From: Mucilaginibacter agri | Lineage (GTDB): Bacteria; Bacteroidota; Bacteroidia; Sphingobacteriales; Sphingobacteriaceae | Direction of reading: 5' to 3' | Length of the DNA stretch: 64,000 nt | Assembly: GCF_009928685.1 (NCBI RefSeq) | Contig: NZ_WWEO01000045.1 | Coordinates: 744,001 to 808,000, forward strand | Part shown: piece by piece, positions 1 through 9,019 of the stretch | Layout of the letters: each line of letters starts with the position of its first letter | How positions within the stretch are numbered: position 1 is the first letter of the stretch | The notes under the pieces: model-generated | The model's input: only the letters and a program-made list of their open reading frames with translations | Told to the model about the DNA's origin: nothing | Database searches by the model: none | Made by a program: the position numbers and the translations under genes

Positions 1-94
1 CCATAACCGAACGATATAATGTGGGTGTGATTCAAACTTAAACTGGTGCACTTTTAAATATCTCCCAATTGTAACCATTATAAAAAGCTAAATT

Positions 95-1252
95 ATGAAT
101 ACCGACACGATAGATGAACAATTAGCGCTGATTAAACATAGCGCTAAAGACTTTGCCGAAACCTACATCCGTCCGCATGTAATGGAGTGGGACGAGCAAC
201 AGGTATTCCCGGTAGACTTGTTCCGCAAACTGGGCGAACATGGTTTTATGGGTGTACTTGTGCCCGAAGCCTATGGTGGTTCGGGACTCGATTACCAAGC
301 GTACATCAGCATCCTTGATGAAATCTCGCAGGTATGCGGATCGATAGGGTTATCGGTTGCGGCGCATAATTCATTATGCACCAATCATTTGTTAACGTTT
401 GGTACCGAGGCACAGAAAAACAAATATCTCCCCTTACTGGCTTCGGGGCAATGGATAGGTGCATGGGGTTTAACAGAAACGGGGACTGGCTCTGATGCAG
501 GGGGCATGAAAACCACTGCCGTGTTAGACGGTGATGAATGGATTATAAACGGATCGAAAAACTTTATTACACATGCCATCAGTGGCGACGTAGCCGTGGT
601 AATAGCCCGTACAGGTAAAAAAGGCGATTCGCATGCTATGAGTGCTTTTGTTATTGAGAAGGGAACTCCCGGCTTTACCGCAGGAAAAAAGGAAAATAAA
701 TTGGGAATGCGCGCATCCGAAACGGCGTGTCTGTTTTTCGACAACTGCCGGATACCAAAAGAAAACATTTTGGGTGCGGTTGGCGACGGATTTATCCAAT
801 CTTTAAAAGTGTTGGACGGTGGCCGCATCTCTATAGCTGCACTCTCATTAGGTATTGCTAAAGGCGCTTACTTGGCTGCCATTAAATACGCCAAAGCGCG
901 CGAACAATTCGGCAAACCTATTGCGCAATTTCAGGCTATTGGCTTTAAACTGGCTGATATGGCGACTAAAATTGAAGCATCAGAACTATTAATCCGCCAG
1001 GCAGGGCATCTGAAAGACCGGGGCGAGAAGGTGACTAAGCTATCTGCCATGGCCAAATATTATGCATCTGAAGCATGTGTCGAGATTGCCAATGAAGCGG
1101 TACAGATTCATGGTGGTTATGGTTACACTAAAGATTATCCGGCCGAAAAGTACTATCGCGACGCTAAACTATGCACCATTGGTGAGGGTACATCGGAGAT
1201 CCAGAAAATTGTAATTTCGAGAATAATAATGGAAGAAGCCCTGTTTGTATGA
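95..1252 (+). CDS. Acyl-CoA dehydrogenase (short/medium-chain type)
   Basis: FAD-dependent alpha,beta-dehydrogenation of an acyl-CoA thioester in the cytoplasm. The 385-residue length is normal for the family. Visible signatures are the GLTETGTGSD FAD/substrate stretch near residues 130-140 and a C-terminal IHGGYGYTKDYP segment followed by GEGTSEIQ. In that segment E364 sits where MCAD-type enzymes carry the catalytic Glu; isovaleryl-CoA dehydrogenases carry theirs elsewhere. The stop overlaps the HMG-CoA lyase start (ATGA), so the two are translationally coupled. Context suggests branched-chain acyl-CoA (leucine) catabolism. The E364 placement argues for a butyryl- or 2-methylbutyryl-type enzyme rather than a classical isovaleryl-CoA dehydrogenase. 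The family call is very safe; the substrate is uncertain. Confidence 0.95.
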   Translation: MNTDTIDEQLALIKHSAKDFAETYIRPHVMEWDEQQVFPVDLFRKLGEHGFMGVLVPEAYGGSGLDYQAYISILDEISQVCGSIGLSVAAHNSLCTNHLLTFGTEAQKNKYLPLLASGQWIGAWGLTETGTGSDAGGMKTTAVLDGDEWIINGSKNFITHAISGDVAVVIARTGKKGDSHAMSAFVIEKGTPGFTAGKKENKLGMRASETACLFFDNCRIPKENILGAVGDGFIQSLKVLDGGRISIAALSLGIAKGAYLAAIKYAKAREQFGKPIAQFQAIGFKLADMATKIEASELLIRQAGHLKDRGEKVTKLSAMAKYYASEACVEIANEAVQIHGGYGYTKDYPAEKYYRDAKLCTIGEGTSEIQKIVISRIIMEEALFV

Positions 1253-2097
1253 AACTGATAGAATGCCCCCGGGATGCCATACAGGGCATCAAGCACTTTA
1301 TCCCAACAGAGGCGAAAGTTCAGTACATTAATCAATTACTAACAGCAGGTTTCGACACAATAGATTTTGGAAGCTTTGTATCGCCCAAAATGGTACCTCA
1401 AATGGCTGATACGGCCGAGGTGCTCCGCATGCTTGATCTTTCTTCTACCAAATCAAAGCTTCTCGCCATTGTAGCTAATGAACGTGGTGCTCTGGATGCT
1501 TGTTCATTTGAAGAGATAGCCTGCCTCGGTTACCCATTTTCTATTTCTGAAGCCTTTCAATTAAGAAATACAGGTTCTACCATCGCAGAATCGTTAGATC
1601 GCGTTAAGGTCATTCAAGAGCTTTGCGCCAAACATAACAAGCAACTGGTGATTTATATCTCTATGGGCTTTGGCAACCCCTATGGCGAGGAATGGAACAG
1701 CGAGATTGCCCTCAAGTGGGTTGATGTCCTGAACCAATTGGGCATTAAGACATTTTCACTAGCTGATACTGTGGGAGTTGCCAATCCTCAAAGTATTAGC
1801 TACCTGTTCGGCAACCTCATACCAACTTATCCGCATTTAGAATTTGGAGCACACCTGCATACCACACCCAATACCTGGAAAGAAAAGTTGGAGGCGGCGT
1901 GGCTGGCGGGCTGCCGCAGGTTCGACGGCGCTATAATGGGATATGGTGGTTGCCCTATGGCAAGCGACCAATTAGTGGGCAATATGGCCACAGAAAACCT
2001 CGTGGAGTTTGTCAGAGATAAAAAAATTAACGTTGGTACTATTCAGCAAACTATTGATGATCTTAAGGTTTCATTTCAACATTTAATCATAGCGTAA
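1249..2097 (+). CDS. Hydroxymethylglutaryl-CoA lyase
   Basis: Cleaves HMG-CoA to acetoacetate and acetyl-CoA, the last step of leucine degradation. This 282-residue TIM-barrel protein has the N-terminal PRD motif (R8, D9), the SFVSPKMVPQMAD segment, the metal-binding pair H202/H204 in AHLHTT, the catalytic-loop GGCP (C235), and N245 in GNMATEN. These match the metal ligands and catalytic Cys known for the family. The signature loop reads MGYGGCPM where many members have AGLGGCPY, a mild variation. The start is fixed by a 4-bp overlap with the dehydrogenase stop. The next gene starts 1 bp after the stop. Confidence 0.92.
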   Translation: MKLIECPRDAIQGIKHFIPTEAKVQYINQLLTAGFDTIDFGSFVSPKMVPQMADTAEVLRMLDLSSTKSKLLAIVANERGALDACSFEEIACLGYPFSISEAFQLRNTGSTIAESLDRVKVIQELCAKHNKQLVIYISMGFGNPYGEEWNSEIALKWVDVLNQLGIKTFSLADTVGVANPQSISYLFGNLIPTYPHLEFGAHLHTTPNTWKEKLEAAWLAGCRRFDGAIMGYGGCPMASDQLVGNMATENLVEFVRDKKINVGTIQQTIDDLKVSFQHLIIA

Positions 2098-2098
2098 A

Positions 2099-2923
2099 AT
2101 GTTTTATACCGAAAACGACATAGTAGAGTTCAAAAATGTTCGGTTCAACTTTATTGAAGTAACTGAGGATAATCATCTGTTTACCATAACCCTAAACCGG
2201 CCTCAAAAAAGAAATGCCTTCACCCCAGTTATGGTAAATGAAATTGCCTATGCCTTGGCGTACGCCCAATACCAGCGAAACATCTGGTGTGTGCAGATCA
2301 ACGCCAATGGCCCGGCTTTTTGCGCTGGTATGGATCTTACGGTATTCCAAAACCCCGATCTTGATACTCCAAATAACACTTTACCCAATTCACAAAAAGC
2401 TATAAATCTGGGGGATGCCTTCCGATTGTTCACCAAACCGTCTGTGGCGAAAGTAGAAGGTCCAGCACTGGCGGGTGCATTTCTCATTATTTGCGGATGT
2501 ACCTTTGTGGCGGCCTCAGATAATGCCTCATTCGGGTTGCCTGAAGTTAAGCGTGGCATTTTCCCGATGCAAGTGATAGCATCTTTATTAAGGGTAACCA
2601 CACCTCGCCAGGCATTGCAAATGTGCATACTAGCCGAGAACTACGCAGCAGCGAAAGCTAAAGAGTTTGGATTGGTAAGCCATTTATGCACGAAAGATAC
2701 TATAGATGAAACCTGCGCTACGCTGATTGAAACTATATTGGGCAACTCTCCCTTCGCTATCAGTAAAGGGATAGAAGCATTTTCCAAGATTGATGACGTA
2801 CCCCCGACCCAACAGTTTACGTTTATGTCGCAACAATTAGATAAGATCAGAAATTCGGAAGATGCTGTAGAGGGCATCAAAGCTTTTACAGAGCGCAGGC
2901 AACCTGAATGGAAAAACAGCTGA
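2099..2923 (+). CDS. Enoyl-CoA hydratase/isomerase (crotonase) family protein
   Basis: Crotonase fold of 274 residues. The first oxyanion-hole loop is AFCAGMDL (residues 73-80) and the second is around G126 in GPALAGAF. Operon position after HMG-CoA lyase suggests methylglutaconyl-CoA hydratase. However, the residue aligned with the first catalytic Glu of classical hydratases (in GGGCEL) is L129. Only the second Glu, E149 in GLPEVKRG, is kept. Loss of the first Glu with retention of the second is the pattern of delta3-delta2 enoyl-CoA isomerases, so hydratase activity should not be assumed. The N-terminus also carries about 20 extra residues before the core. Family call is firm; the reaction is uncertain. 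Confidence 0.88.
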   Translation: MFYTENDIVEFKNVRFNFIEVTEDNHLFTITLNRPQKRNAFTPVMVNEIAYALAYAQYQRNIWCVQINANGPAFCAGMDLTVFQNPDLDTPNNTLPNSQKAINLGDAFRLFTKPSVAKVEGPALAGAFLIICGCTFVAASDNASFGLPEVKRGIFPMQVIASLLRVTTPRQALQMCILAENYAAAKAKEFGLVSHLCTKDTIDETCATLIETILGNSPFAISKGIEAFSKIDDVPPTQQFTFMSQQLDKIRNSEDAVEGIKAFTERRQPEWKNS

Positions 2924-2986
2924 TCGTCTTCACTTAAAGTTCCAATCTCTGCAAATAGAGCTGGCAATCCAAATCTTTAGTAGCCA

Positions 2987-3012
2987 ATATTTAAAGCGTT
3001 AGCTTTAAATAT
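2987..3012 (+). terminator. Hairpin after the acyl-CoA operon
   Basis: A perfect 11-bp inverted repeat (ATATTTAAAGC / GCTTTAAATAT) with a 4-nt GTTA loop lies 64 bp after the crotonase stop. It is AT-rich and lacks a clean T-run, so it could be a weak terminator or an mRNA-stabilising stem. Confidence 0.45.
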
Positions 3013-3118
3013 CGCAGGGTTGTATAATATCAGGTGCAACAAACACGACCCTAAACCGTAAAAACACCCAATTTTTAAGATACGTAGATATACGGGCAAA
3101 AATTGAAAACCTATATTC

Positions 3119-3126
3119 TAAATTTG
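3119..3126 (+). promoter_or_regulatory. Candidate Bacteroidota -7 element
   Basis: TAAATTTG matches the TAnnTTTG consensus about 75 bp before the gene starting at 3201. No well-spaced TTTG -33 box is visible. A short AATAGC-GAAG-GCTATT stem follows in the presumed leader. Confidence 0.25.
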
Positions 3127-3200
3127 AAATAGCGAAGGCTATTAGTAGTTCGCAGTCCTTTGTCACTAAATAAATTAAAATACACTTAACCTAAATTCAC

Positions 3201-3668
3201 ATGAAAAAACATCGGCTTAAATTTTATTATTTGAAGTATGAAGTGGTTGACATTCGCAAGATGATTAAACATTGCACTGACATCAACAACTTTGTTTTTT
3301 CGTTTTACTCTGCCGACCCCGACAGCTATATTCAATTAATAGCATTTGCACGTACTGGTACCGATTGTAACGATAACACCTATAGTAAGTACACGGATAT
3401 TTTACAGCCCTACCGCAAACTGGCTTTAGAAATTGATGGGCCTGTGATTATGAGCAATAACTATATCCCGATAGCTGTAATGCAAAGCCTTATCGGTGAT
3501 CCCGATAACCAGCCAGACTATCTGATTTTCACTCCGGGTTTAAATGACGATAATCATATTTATTATACCGTGCATCCTTATAAAAAGTCTCTTGGAGATA
3601 CGTCACCGGGTAATCCAGACGATTATACCATAACTAACCCATCGCCCCCGGCAACTATGGGCAGTTAA
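3201..3668 (+). CDS. Hypothetical protein
   Basis: A 155-residue soluble protein with no signal peptide or membrane segment. The N-terminus is basic (MKKHRLKFYYLKYE) and the last 25 residues are Pro/Ser/Asp-rich and probably disordered. I recognise no domain. It lies 15 bp before a membrane protein, histidine kinase and response regulator, all on the same strand. It may be co-transcribed with them, but nothing in the sequence proves a role in signalling. Confidence 0.7.
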   Translation: MKKHRLKFYYLKYEVVDIRKMIKHCTDINNFVFSFYSADPDSYIQLIAFARTGTDCNDNTYSKYTDILQPYRKLALEIDGPVIMSNNYIPIAVMQSLIGDPDNQPDYLIFTPGLNDDNHIYYTVHPYKKSLGDTSPGNPDDYTITNPSPPATMGS

Positions 3669-3683
3669 GTTTCTGATGAAAAC

Positions 3684-4340
3684 ATGCATCATCTAATACA
3701 GCAGATACTCGATTGGTCGGAAGTATGGGCATTATTCATTCCTATCTTTATCTATAAAAAACAGCCGGCAATTTATAAACCGGTTGTTTTTTACATTTGG
3801 GCAGCCTTGTTCATTAACCTACTGATAGATCTTATCTGGAAACTAAGAACCTGGATACCTGCTGATTTAAACTCAAACAACTATTTGTACAACGTACATT
3901 CAGTTGTCAGATTTTATTTGTTCAGTGCATTTTTTATTGGCCTAAAACAACCATTCCTGGTAAAAATTAAACAAGCAGTACCCTGGATATTTCTTGCATT
4001 CCTCCTAATCAATTTTTGCTTCTTCGAAAACTTTTTTAACTATTGGCAATTCAGCAGCAGGTTATTATCTGTAGAAGCTTTTTTTCTGCTGTTTTACGTA
4101 TTGCAGTACTACCTCTTTAAAATTAACGAAAACGTTGAGGTGAACATATTCACTCCCGATTTCTGGATAGCTACCGGCCTGGGTATCTACACAGCTATTA
4201 ACTTTTTCATTTTCCTGCTTTACAACGAAATAACAATTCACCTCCAGGCATTTGCCGTGAGTTTGTGGAATGTGCATAATATTTCTTACATCATCTTTAA
4301 CATTTTTATAGCGAAATCTTTGTATGAACCAGGCAAATAA
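3684..4340 (+). CDS. Multi-pass membrane protein, possible sensor partner of the kinase
   Basis: A 218-residue protein with about six strongly hydrophobic helices spread over its length, rich in Phe, Leu and Ile. It has no catalytic motif I recognise. Its 3' end overlaps the histidine kinase start by 17 bp, which implies translational coupling. The kinase has only one membrane helix and no obvious sensory domain, so this protein could supply the membrane sensing part; that is inference. A generic integral membrane protein of unknown function is the fallback call. Confidence 0.75.
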   Translation: MHHLIQQILDWSEVWALFIPIFIYKKQPAIYKPVVFYIWAALFINLLIDLIWKLRTWIPADLNSNNYLYNVHSVVRFYLFSAFFIGLKQPFLVKIKQAVPWIFLAFLLINFCFFENFFNYWQFSSRLLSVEAFFLLFYVLQYYLFKINENVEVNIFTPDFWIATGLGIYTAINFFIFLLYNEITIHLQAFAVSLWNVHNISYIIFNIFIAKSLYEPGK

Positions 4341-5124
4341 CGATATACGCCTTTTAGTTGTTGTAGGCATTGCAGCTATGCTGCTCTTATTTATAAGCAT
4401 CCTCCTAATCTTTATTTTTACCCAGCGTAAAAAAATTCAATATCAGCAGTCGCTTCATGCTTTACAGCAAAGCCAGCAGTTTCAAATGATAGAGGCCGCG
4501 GTGCGTAGTGAAGAAACAGAACGCCATCGCATTGCCGAAGAACTTCATAGCGAAGTTGGTGCACTGTTGTCGTCAGCTAAACTACATTTTAGGATGCTTA
4601 AACTTGATGGGGAAATTAAAGACAACAAGGGTTTATATGAAAAGGGAAACGAACTTTTAGACGACTGCATTAATAAAATAAGAGATATATCGCATAGCCT
4701 GCATTCGCACATTTTGCAGGAATTTGGTTTAAACGAAGCCATTAAGCATTTCGCCGATAAAATAGCACACGGTTCTGTAATTAAAACGGCAACCGCACTC
4801 GACCCTACTTATACCACCACCCTATTGCCGCAAAAAGATATCAGCATCTATCGAATTATTCAGGAGTTATTGAATAACACTATAAAACATGCGCAGCCAA
4901 ACGAGATCAATATTAGTTCGACCTATGAAAAGGATAGCCTTTTTATAATTATTAAGCACAATGGAGTTGGTTTAACGCAACCTATTTTCGAAAAATTACG
5001 TTTTACTAGTAGCGGCCTGGGTTTAAAGAACATTCAGACCCGCGTAAATTTACTTAAAGGAAATATCAATTTTTCCCGTAGCTCTGATCATTATTATATT
5101 CAGATTTACATACCTAAAACCTAA
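4324..5124 (+). CDS. Sensor histidine kinase, HisKA_3/NarX-DegS type
   Basis: A 266-residue protein with one N-terminal membrane helix (about residues 8-32), a short coiled linker, the HisKA_3 dimerisation helix with phospho-acceptor H75 in RIAEELHSEVGALL, and an HATPase domain. The N-box is ELLNNTIKHA and a GLGL segment serves as the G2 box. The G1 box reads KHNGVGL, so the conserved Asp of DxGxG, which contacts adenine, is replaced by His. There is no large extracytoplasmic sensor. It overlaps the upstream membrane protein and is followed 5 bp later by its NarL-type regulator, a normal two-component pair. Confidence 0.9.
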   Translation: MNQANNDIRLLVVVGIAAMLLLFISILLIFIFTQRKKIQYQQSLHALQQSQQFQMIEAAVRSEETERHRIAEELHSEVGALLSSAKLHFRMLKLDGEIKDNKGLYEKGNELLDDCINKIRDISHSLHSHILQEFGLNEAIKHFADKIAHGSVIKTATALDPTYTTTLLPQKDISIYRIIQELLNNTIKHAQPNEINISSTYEKDSLFIIIKHNGVGLTQPIFEKLRFTSSGLGLKNIQTRVNLLKGNINFSRSSDHYYIQIYIPKT

Positions 5125-5129
5125 ACCTA

Positions 5130-5777
5130 ATGGAACAGATAAAAATTGCGATAGCCGACGATTATGCCATCTATCGTGATGGACTAAAAATTGGCTTAAA
5201 GCCCGATCGTAATTTGCACGTTGTACTCGAAGCCGGTAATGGTGTTGAGCTATTAGAGCGGCTGGATGGTCTGGATGTTGACGTAATATTGATGGACCTG
5301 AAAATGCCGTTAATGGACGGCATTGAAGCTACCAGGGAAGTAAAAAAGAAATTCCCATCGGTAAAAATCCTTGCGATAACCATGTATGATGATGATAAAT
5401 TTATCATACACCTGATGGAAAACGGCGCGAATGGTTATTTGCTAAAAAATACCGAACCCGAAGAAATCAGAAAAGCCATTTACGCAGCTCATGAAAGTGG
5501 GTATTACTTTAATGATATTGTAAACAAAGCATTACTGAAAAAGCTTGTGCTCAGAGGAAATTTCAAGCCATCTTTTAACCAACAGATTGATTTTACTGAG
5601 CGCGAAATGGAGGTGCTAAAACTAATATGTAATGAAAAAACGGCTGCCGAAATCGGTCACGAAATATTTTTAAGCCCCCGATCTGTTGAAGGTATCCGCC
5701 AGCGCCTGATAGATAAAATAGGCGTACGAAATACAGCGGGCCTGGTTATGTTTGCTGTTAAAAGCGGTATTATATAA
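5130..5777 (+). CDS. NarL/FixJ-family response regulator
   Basis: A 215-residue regulator. The receiver domain (residues 1-120) has acidic pair D10/D11, phospho-acceptor D56 in ILMDLKMP, a conserved Lys in LLKNTEPEE and a Thr in AITMYDD. A C-terminal LuxR-type HTH spans about residues 150-215, beginning FTEREMEVLKLICNEKTAAEIG. It is expected to be phosphorylated by the kinase 5 bp upstream and to bind DNA as a dimer. The 254-bp gap downstream, before SusC1, contains perfect dyad repeats that could be its targets. That would link this system to PUL1, but the link is inference. Confidence 0.93.
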   Translation: MEQIKIAIADDYAIYRDGLKIGLKPDRNLHVVLEAGNGVELLERLDGLDVDVILMDLKMPLMDGIEATREVKKKFPSVKILAITMYDDDKFIIHLMENGANGYLLKNTEPEEIRKAIYAAHESGYYFNDIVNKALLKKLVLRGNFKPSFNQQIDFTEREMEVLKLICNEKTAAEIGHEIFLSPRSVEGIRQRLIDKIGVRNTAGLVMFAVKSGII

Positions 5778-5848
5778 TAGAAAATACGCTCTACAGCAAT
5801 ATTTGCCATATTATGCAACAAATTAAAAAATTGCATGCAACATTGAAT

Positions 5849-5881
5849 TTTTCGTAATTTGTACTTGAATTGTTACGAAAA
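5849..5881. promoter_or_regulatory. Inverted repeat upstream of SusC1, candidate operator
   Basis: TTTTCGTAA and TTACGAAAA form perfect 9-bp arms separated by 15 bp. The site lies 72 bp after the response-regulator stop and 150 bp before SusC1. No T-run follows, so it does not look like a terminator. A 10-bp palindrome, TTGCATGCAA, lies just upstream at 5831-5840. Confidence 0.4.
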
Positions 5882-5967
5882 TCATCGTCATTCCACTCAA
5901 ATAGCTCAAATCACAGGGCTATTCTTCATAAAAAACTCATAAAAAGTTCATAATTAATTTGACAAGT

Positions 5968-5989
5968 ATTGTAATACTGTTATTACAAT
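5968..5989. promoter_or_regulatory. Compact dyad near the SusC1 promoter region
   Basis: ATTGTAATA-CTGT-TATTACAAT is a perfect 9-bp dyad with a 4-bp spacer, ending 42 bp before the SusC1 start. A near-consensus -7 element (TATATTCG, 5994-6001) lies immediately downstream, so a bound regulator would touch the -33 region. Confidence 0.45.
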
Positions 5990-6031
5990 ATAGTATATTC
6001 GTTTACCAATTAACCATTAAACCTAATATTT

Positions 6032-9019
6032 ATGTGTGCAAAAAGTTTACTTAGTGTAAGTATATTTTTTTTGTGCTGCCTCTTTTCTGTATCAGTATTT
6101 GCGCAGAATAGAACAGTTACGGGAAAAATTTCGGACCGAAAGAACGGTTCTGCTTTAGATGGTGTATCAGTCTCTGTCAAAGGCACAACAATCGGTGTAA
6201 TCACCAAGGCTGATGGATCATTCAAATTATCAGTCCCTCCTAATGCCAACACGCTTGTTGTAACGTATCTCGGTTACGGCAGGGAAGAAGTTGACATTAC
6301 CGGCAAAACCAATGTTAATGTTAGCCTTGCATCTACAAGCAGTAACCTCAATGAGGTTGTTGTTATAGGCTATGGTACCCAAAGAATAAAAGACGCAACA
6401 GGCTCGGTTGCTTCCTTAGGTACAAAAAACTTCAACAAAGGTGTTATTACCACTCCGGAGCAATTATTACAAGGAAGGGTATCTGGCGTACAGGTTACCC
6501 CTGCAAGTGGCGAACCTGGCGCAGGTGTTACCATAAACATCCGCGGAGCTTCTTCTATTCGCAGCAACAATACGCCGCTGTATGTAGTCGACGGAGTACC
6601 TCTTGATAATGGCGGGACCTCTGGCGGGATCGATGCCGGAGCTGGTATGTCATCAGCCAGAAACCCATTATCTTTCTTAAACCCAGCTGATATTGAGAAT
6701 ATTAGCGTATTAAAAGATGCATCAGCTACCGCTATTTACGGTTCACGCGGTGCCAACGGTGTTATCTTAATCACCACCAAAAAGGGTACAAAGGGTCAGG
6801 GTTTTCAATTGGCTGTAAGCACCAGTGTAGCAAACCCGGCGAAAACCTACGACTTGTTGAATGCTGCTGACTTCGTAACCTATGCAACCAAGGCTGGCGG
6901 AACTGCAAGTGTTATAAACAAAGGCGGCGATACCGACTGGCAGGATGTTATTTTCCGTACCGGTATTTCTCAAAGCTATAATTTGGGTTACGGTAATGCG
7001 GGAAAATCAACCATATACCGGTTTAACTTCGGCTACGATAATCAACAAGGTATAGTTGAAAATTCGGGCCTTAAAAGGTTAACCGGTCGCTTAAATGCCT
7101 CGCAAAACTTATTTAAAGATAAAGTACGGATCGATCTGAACTTTACAGCCTCTAACGTAAAAAATCAGTACGCGCCAATTACAGACAACGCTGGTTTTGA
7201 AGGTAGCTTAATTGGAGCCGCCTTGTTAGCTAACCCTACCTACCCTATTAAAAATGCGGATGGCAGCTGGTATAATAACAGCGATGCAAACTTCCGCAAC
7301 CCGGCTAACATGCTGGAATACATTAACGACCGGGATAATATCGACAGGTATTTAACAAACATTGCCGGCACTTGGAAAATAGTTAAAGGCTTATCTTACA
7401 AGCTAAATTTCGGCTACGACAACTCAAGTTCAAAAAGACAAACTTATATGGATAGCCGATTAATCGGTTACACTGGCAGCCAAAGTATCCGCAACAGTCC
7501 AAGTATCCCGGCAGTTACCGGCGACGGACGAGGTATCGTACAAAATCAAAAGCTGAGATCTACAACCTTAGAACATACCTTAACTTATGATACAAAAGTA
7601 GGCGATCATTCTTTTAATGTTTTGGGTGGTTATGCTTACCAGGTTTTTAAAAATTACCAATTCAATGATATTTGGGATAGCCAGATAGATAAAAATAAAT
7701 TTCCAACCAGCCTGGCTGACTTCGCTAAACATTCTGTTCCTTATGTTTATGGTGATAGCTCTAAATATGAATTGCAATCTTTCTTTGGACGTGTAAACTA
7801 CAACTACAAAGAAAAATACTATGCTACATTTACCATGCGTGCAGATGGATCGTCTAAATTTGGTGAAAACAACAAATATGGATATTTCCCTGCCGGTGCT
7901 TTAAAATGGCGTATTTCTAACGAAAGCTTTGCTCCTAAAAAAGTATTTGATGATTTAAGCCTTCGCTTAAACTATGGCCAAACCGGTAACCAGGATGGGC
8001 TTGCGCCTTACTCGTCTATTGTAGTTTGGCAAGCACAACTTAATGGCACCAACTCGCAAATAAATGCGGCAAGTCCATCGTTGAAATGGGAGACCACTAC
8101 ATCATATGGTGCTGGCCTTGACTTTGCTATCGTAGGAAGCAAGTTGAGCGGTTCGGTTGATTATTTCCATCGTTCTACTGCCGACCTATTATTCTTACAA
8201 GATTATCCAGCCCCGTCAGTTTCTGCACAACGCTGGGTGAATTTACCGGGTAAAGTAGTTAATAAGGGCTTTGATATGAGCCTTAACTTACAGGCTATCC
8301 AGCATAAAAACTTCACGTGGGAAGTGTTGTACAATGCAACCTTCTTAAAAAATAGCGTAGAAGATTTTGGCGGCAGGGTGATACCAACCGGTACTGTAAA
8401 CGGTCAGGGTCTATCTGGTGCCTATGCTCAAACTATTAGAGGAGGTTATGCGCTGGGCTCTTTTTATCTACCCACATTTACCGGCTTTGATGCAAACGGT
8501 ATATCGCAATACGCAAATCAGGGACTATCGTCTATTGTTGGCAATAGTATACCCAAATTTTCTACTGGTTTAACTAACAATTTCACCATGGGTAAGTTTA
8601 ATGCCAGCATATTCTTAAATGCAGCTACCGGGTTTGTAATCTACAACAATACTGCCAACGCTTACTTCCTGAAAGGAAGTTTGAAAAACGGAAGAAATGT
8701 AACTTATGATGCGGCAACCAGCACAGAAAATCCGTTGAACTCTGGTAGCGTATCTACGAGGTTCTTAGAAAAAGGTGATTTCTTAAGGCTGTCAAACGTT
8801 TCTGTGGGTTATACTTTCTCTGCAGCAAACTGGAAAACTATCAGGTCTTTGAGATTAAGCTTAACCGGTCAGAACATATTCCTGATCAGCAGCTACTCTG
8901 GTTTGGATCCTGAGGTTAATACCGATCACTCGTTAAATGGAATTCCATCGAGAGGTATAGACTTTACGGCCTATCCAAACGCGCGTACATTTACTTTAGG
9001 TTTAAATGCAGGGTTTTAA
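6032..9019 (+). CDS. SusC-like TonB-dependent outer-membrane transporter (PUL1)
   Basis: A 995-residue outer-membrane glycan importer that works as a pair with SusD and is energised by TonB. It has a signal peptide ending in FAQ (about residue 25), a carboxypeptidase-D-like beta domain (about 28-100), and a plug beginning near NEVVVIGYGTQ with DASATAIYGSRGANGVILITTKKG. The beta-barrel ends in aromatic FTLGLNAGF. There is no STN domain, so anti-sigma-type transmembrane signalling is not expected. SusD follows 10 bp after its stop. The adjacent genes suggest an alpha-glucoside-containing substrate. Confidence 0.95.
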   Translation: MCAKSLLSVSIFFLCCLFSVSVFAQNRTVTGKISDRKNGSALDGVSVSVKGTTIGVITKADGSFKLSVPPNANTLVVTYLGYGREEVDITGKTNVNVSLASTSSNLNEVVVIGYGTQRIKDATGSVASLGTKNFNKGVITTPEQLLQGRVSGVQVTPASGEPGAGVTINIRGASSIRSNNTPLYVVDGVPLDNGGTSGGIDAGAGMSSARNPLSFLNPADIENISVLKDASATAIYGSRGANGVILITTKKGTKGQGFQLAVSTSVANPAKTYDLLNAADFVTYATKAGGTASVINKGGDTDWQDVIFRTGISQSYNLGYGNAGKSTIYRFNFGYDNQQGIVENSGLKRLTGRLNASQNLFKDKVRIDLNFTASNVKNQYAPITDNAGFEGSLIGAALLANPTYPIKNADGSWYNNSDANFRNPANMLEYINDRDNIDRYLTNIAGTWKIVKGLSYKLNFGYDNSSSKRQTYMDSRLIGYTGSQSIRNSPSIPAVTGDGRGIVQNQKLRSTTLEHTLTYDTKVGDHSFNVLGGYAYQVFKNYQFNDIWDSQIDKNKFPTSLADFAKHSVPYVYGDSSKYELQSFFGRVNYNYKEKYYATFTMRADGSSKFGENNKYGYFPAGALKWRISNESFAPKKVFDDLSLRLNYGQTGNQDGLAPYSSIVVWQAQLNGTNSQINAASPSLKWETTTSYGAGLDFAIVGSKLSGSVDYFHRSTADLLFLQDYPAPSVSAQRWVNLPGKVVNKGFDMSLNLQAIQHKNFTWEVLYNATFLKNSVEDFGGRVIPTGTVNGQGLSGAYAQTIRGGYALGSFYLPTFTGFDANGISQYANQGLSSIVGNSIPKFSTGLTNNFTMGKFNASIFLNAATGFVIYNNTANAYFLKGSLKNGRNVTYDAATSTENPLNSGSVSTRFLEKGDFLRLSNVSVGYTFSAANWKTIRSLRLSLTGQNIFLISSYSGLDPEVNTDHSLNGIPSRGIDFTAYPNARTFTLGLNAGF

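Noticed and set aside
1-94. Possible end of an upstream gene
   Set aside because: Too short to identify a protein; no convincing terminator or promoter could be supported.
385-828. Open frame antisense to the acyl-CoA dehydrogenase gene
   Set aside because: It lies wholly inside a clear family gene, has no recognisable motif, and reads as composition-driven shadow coding.
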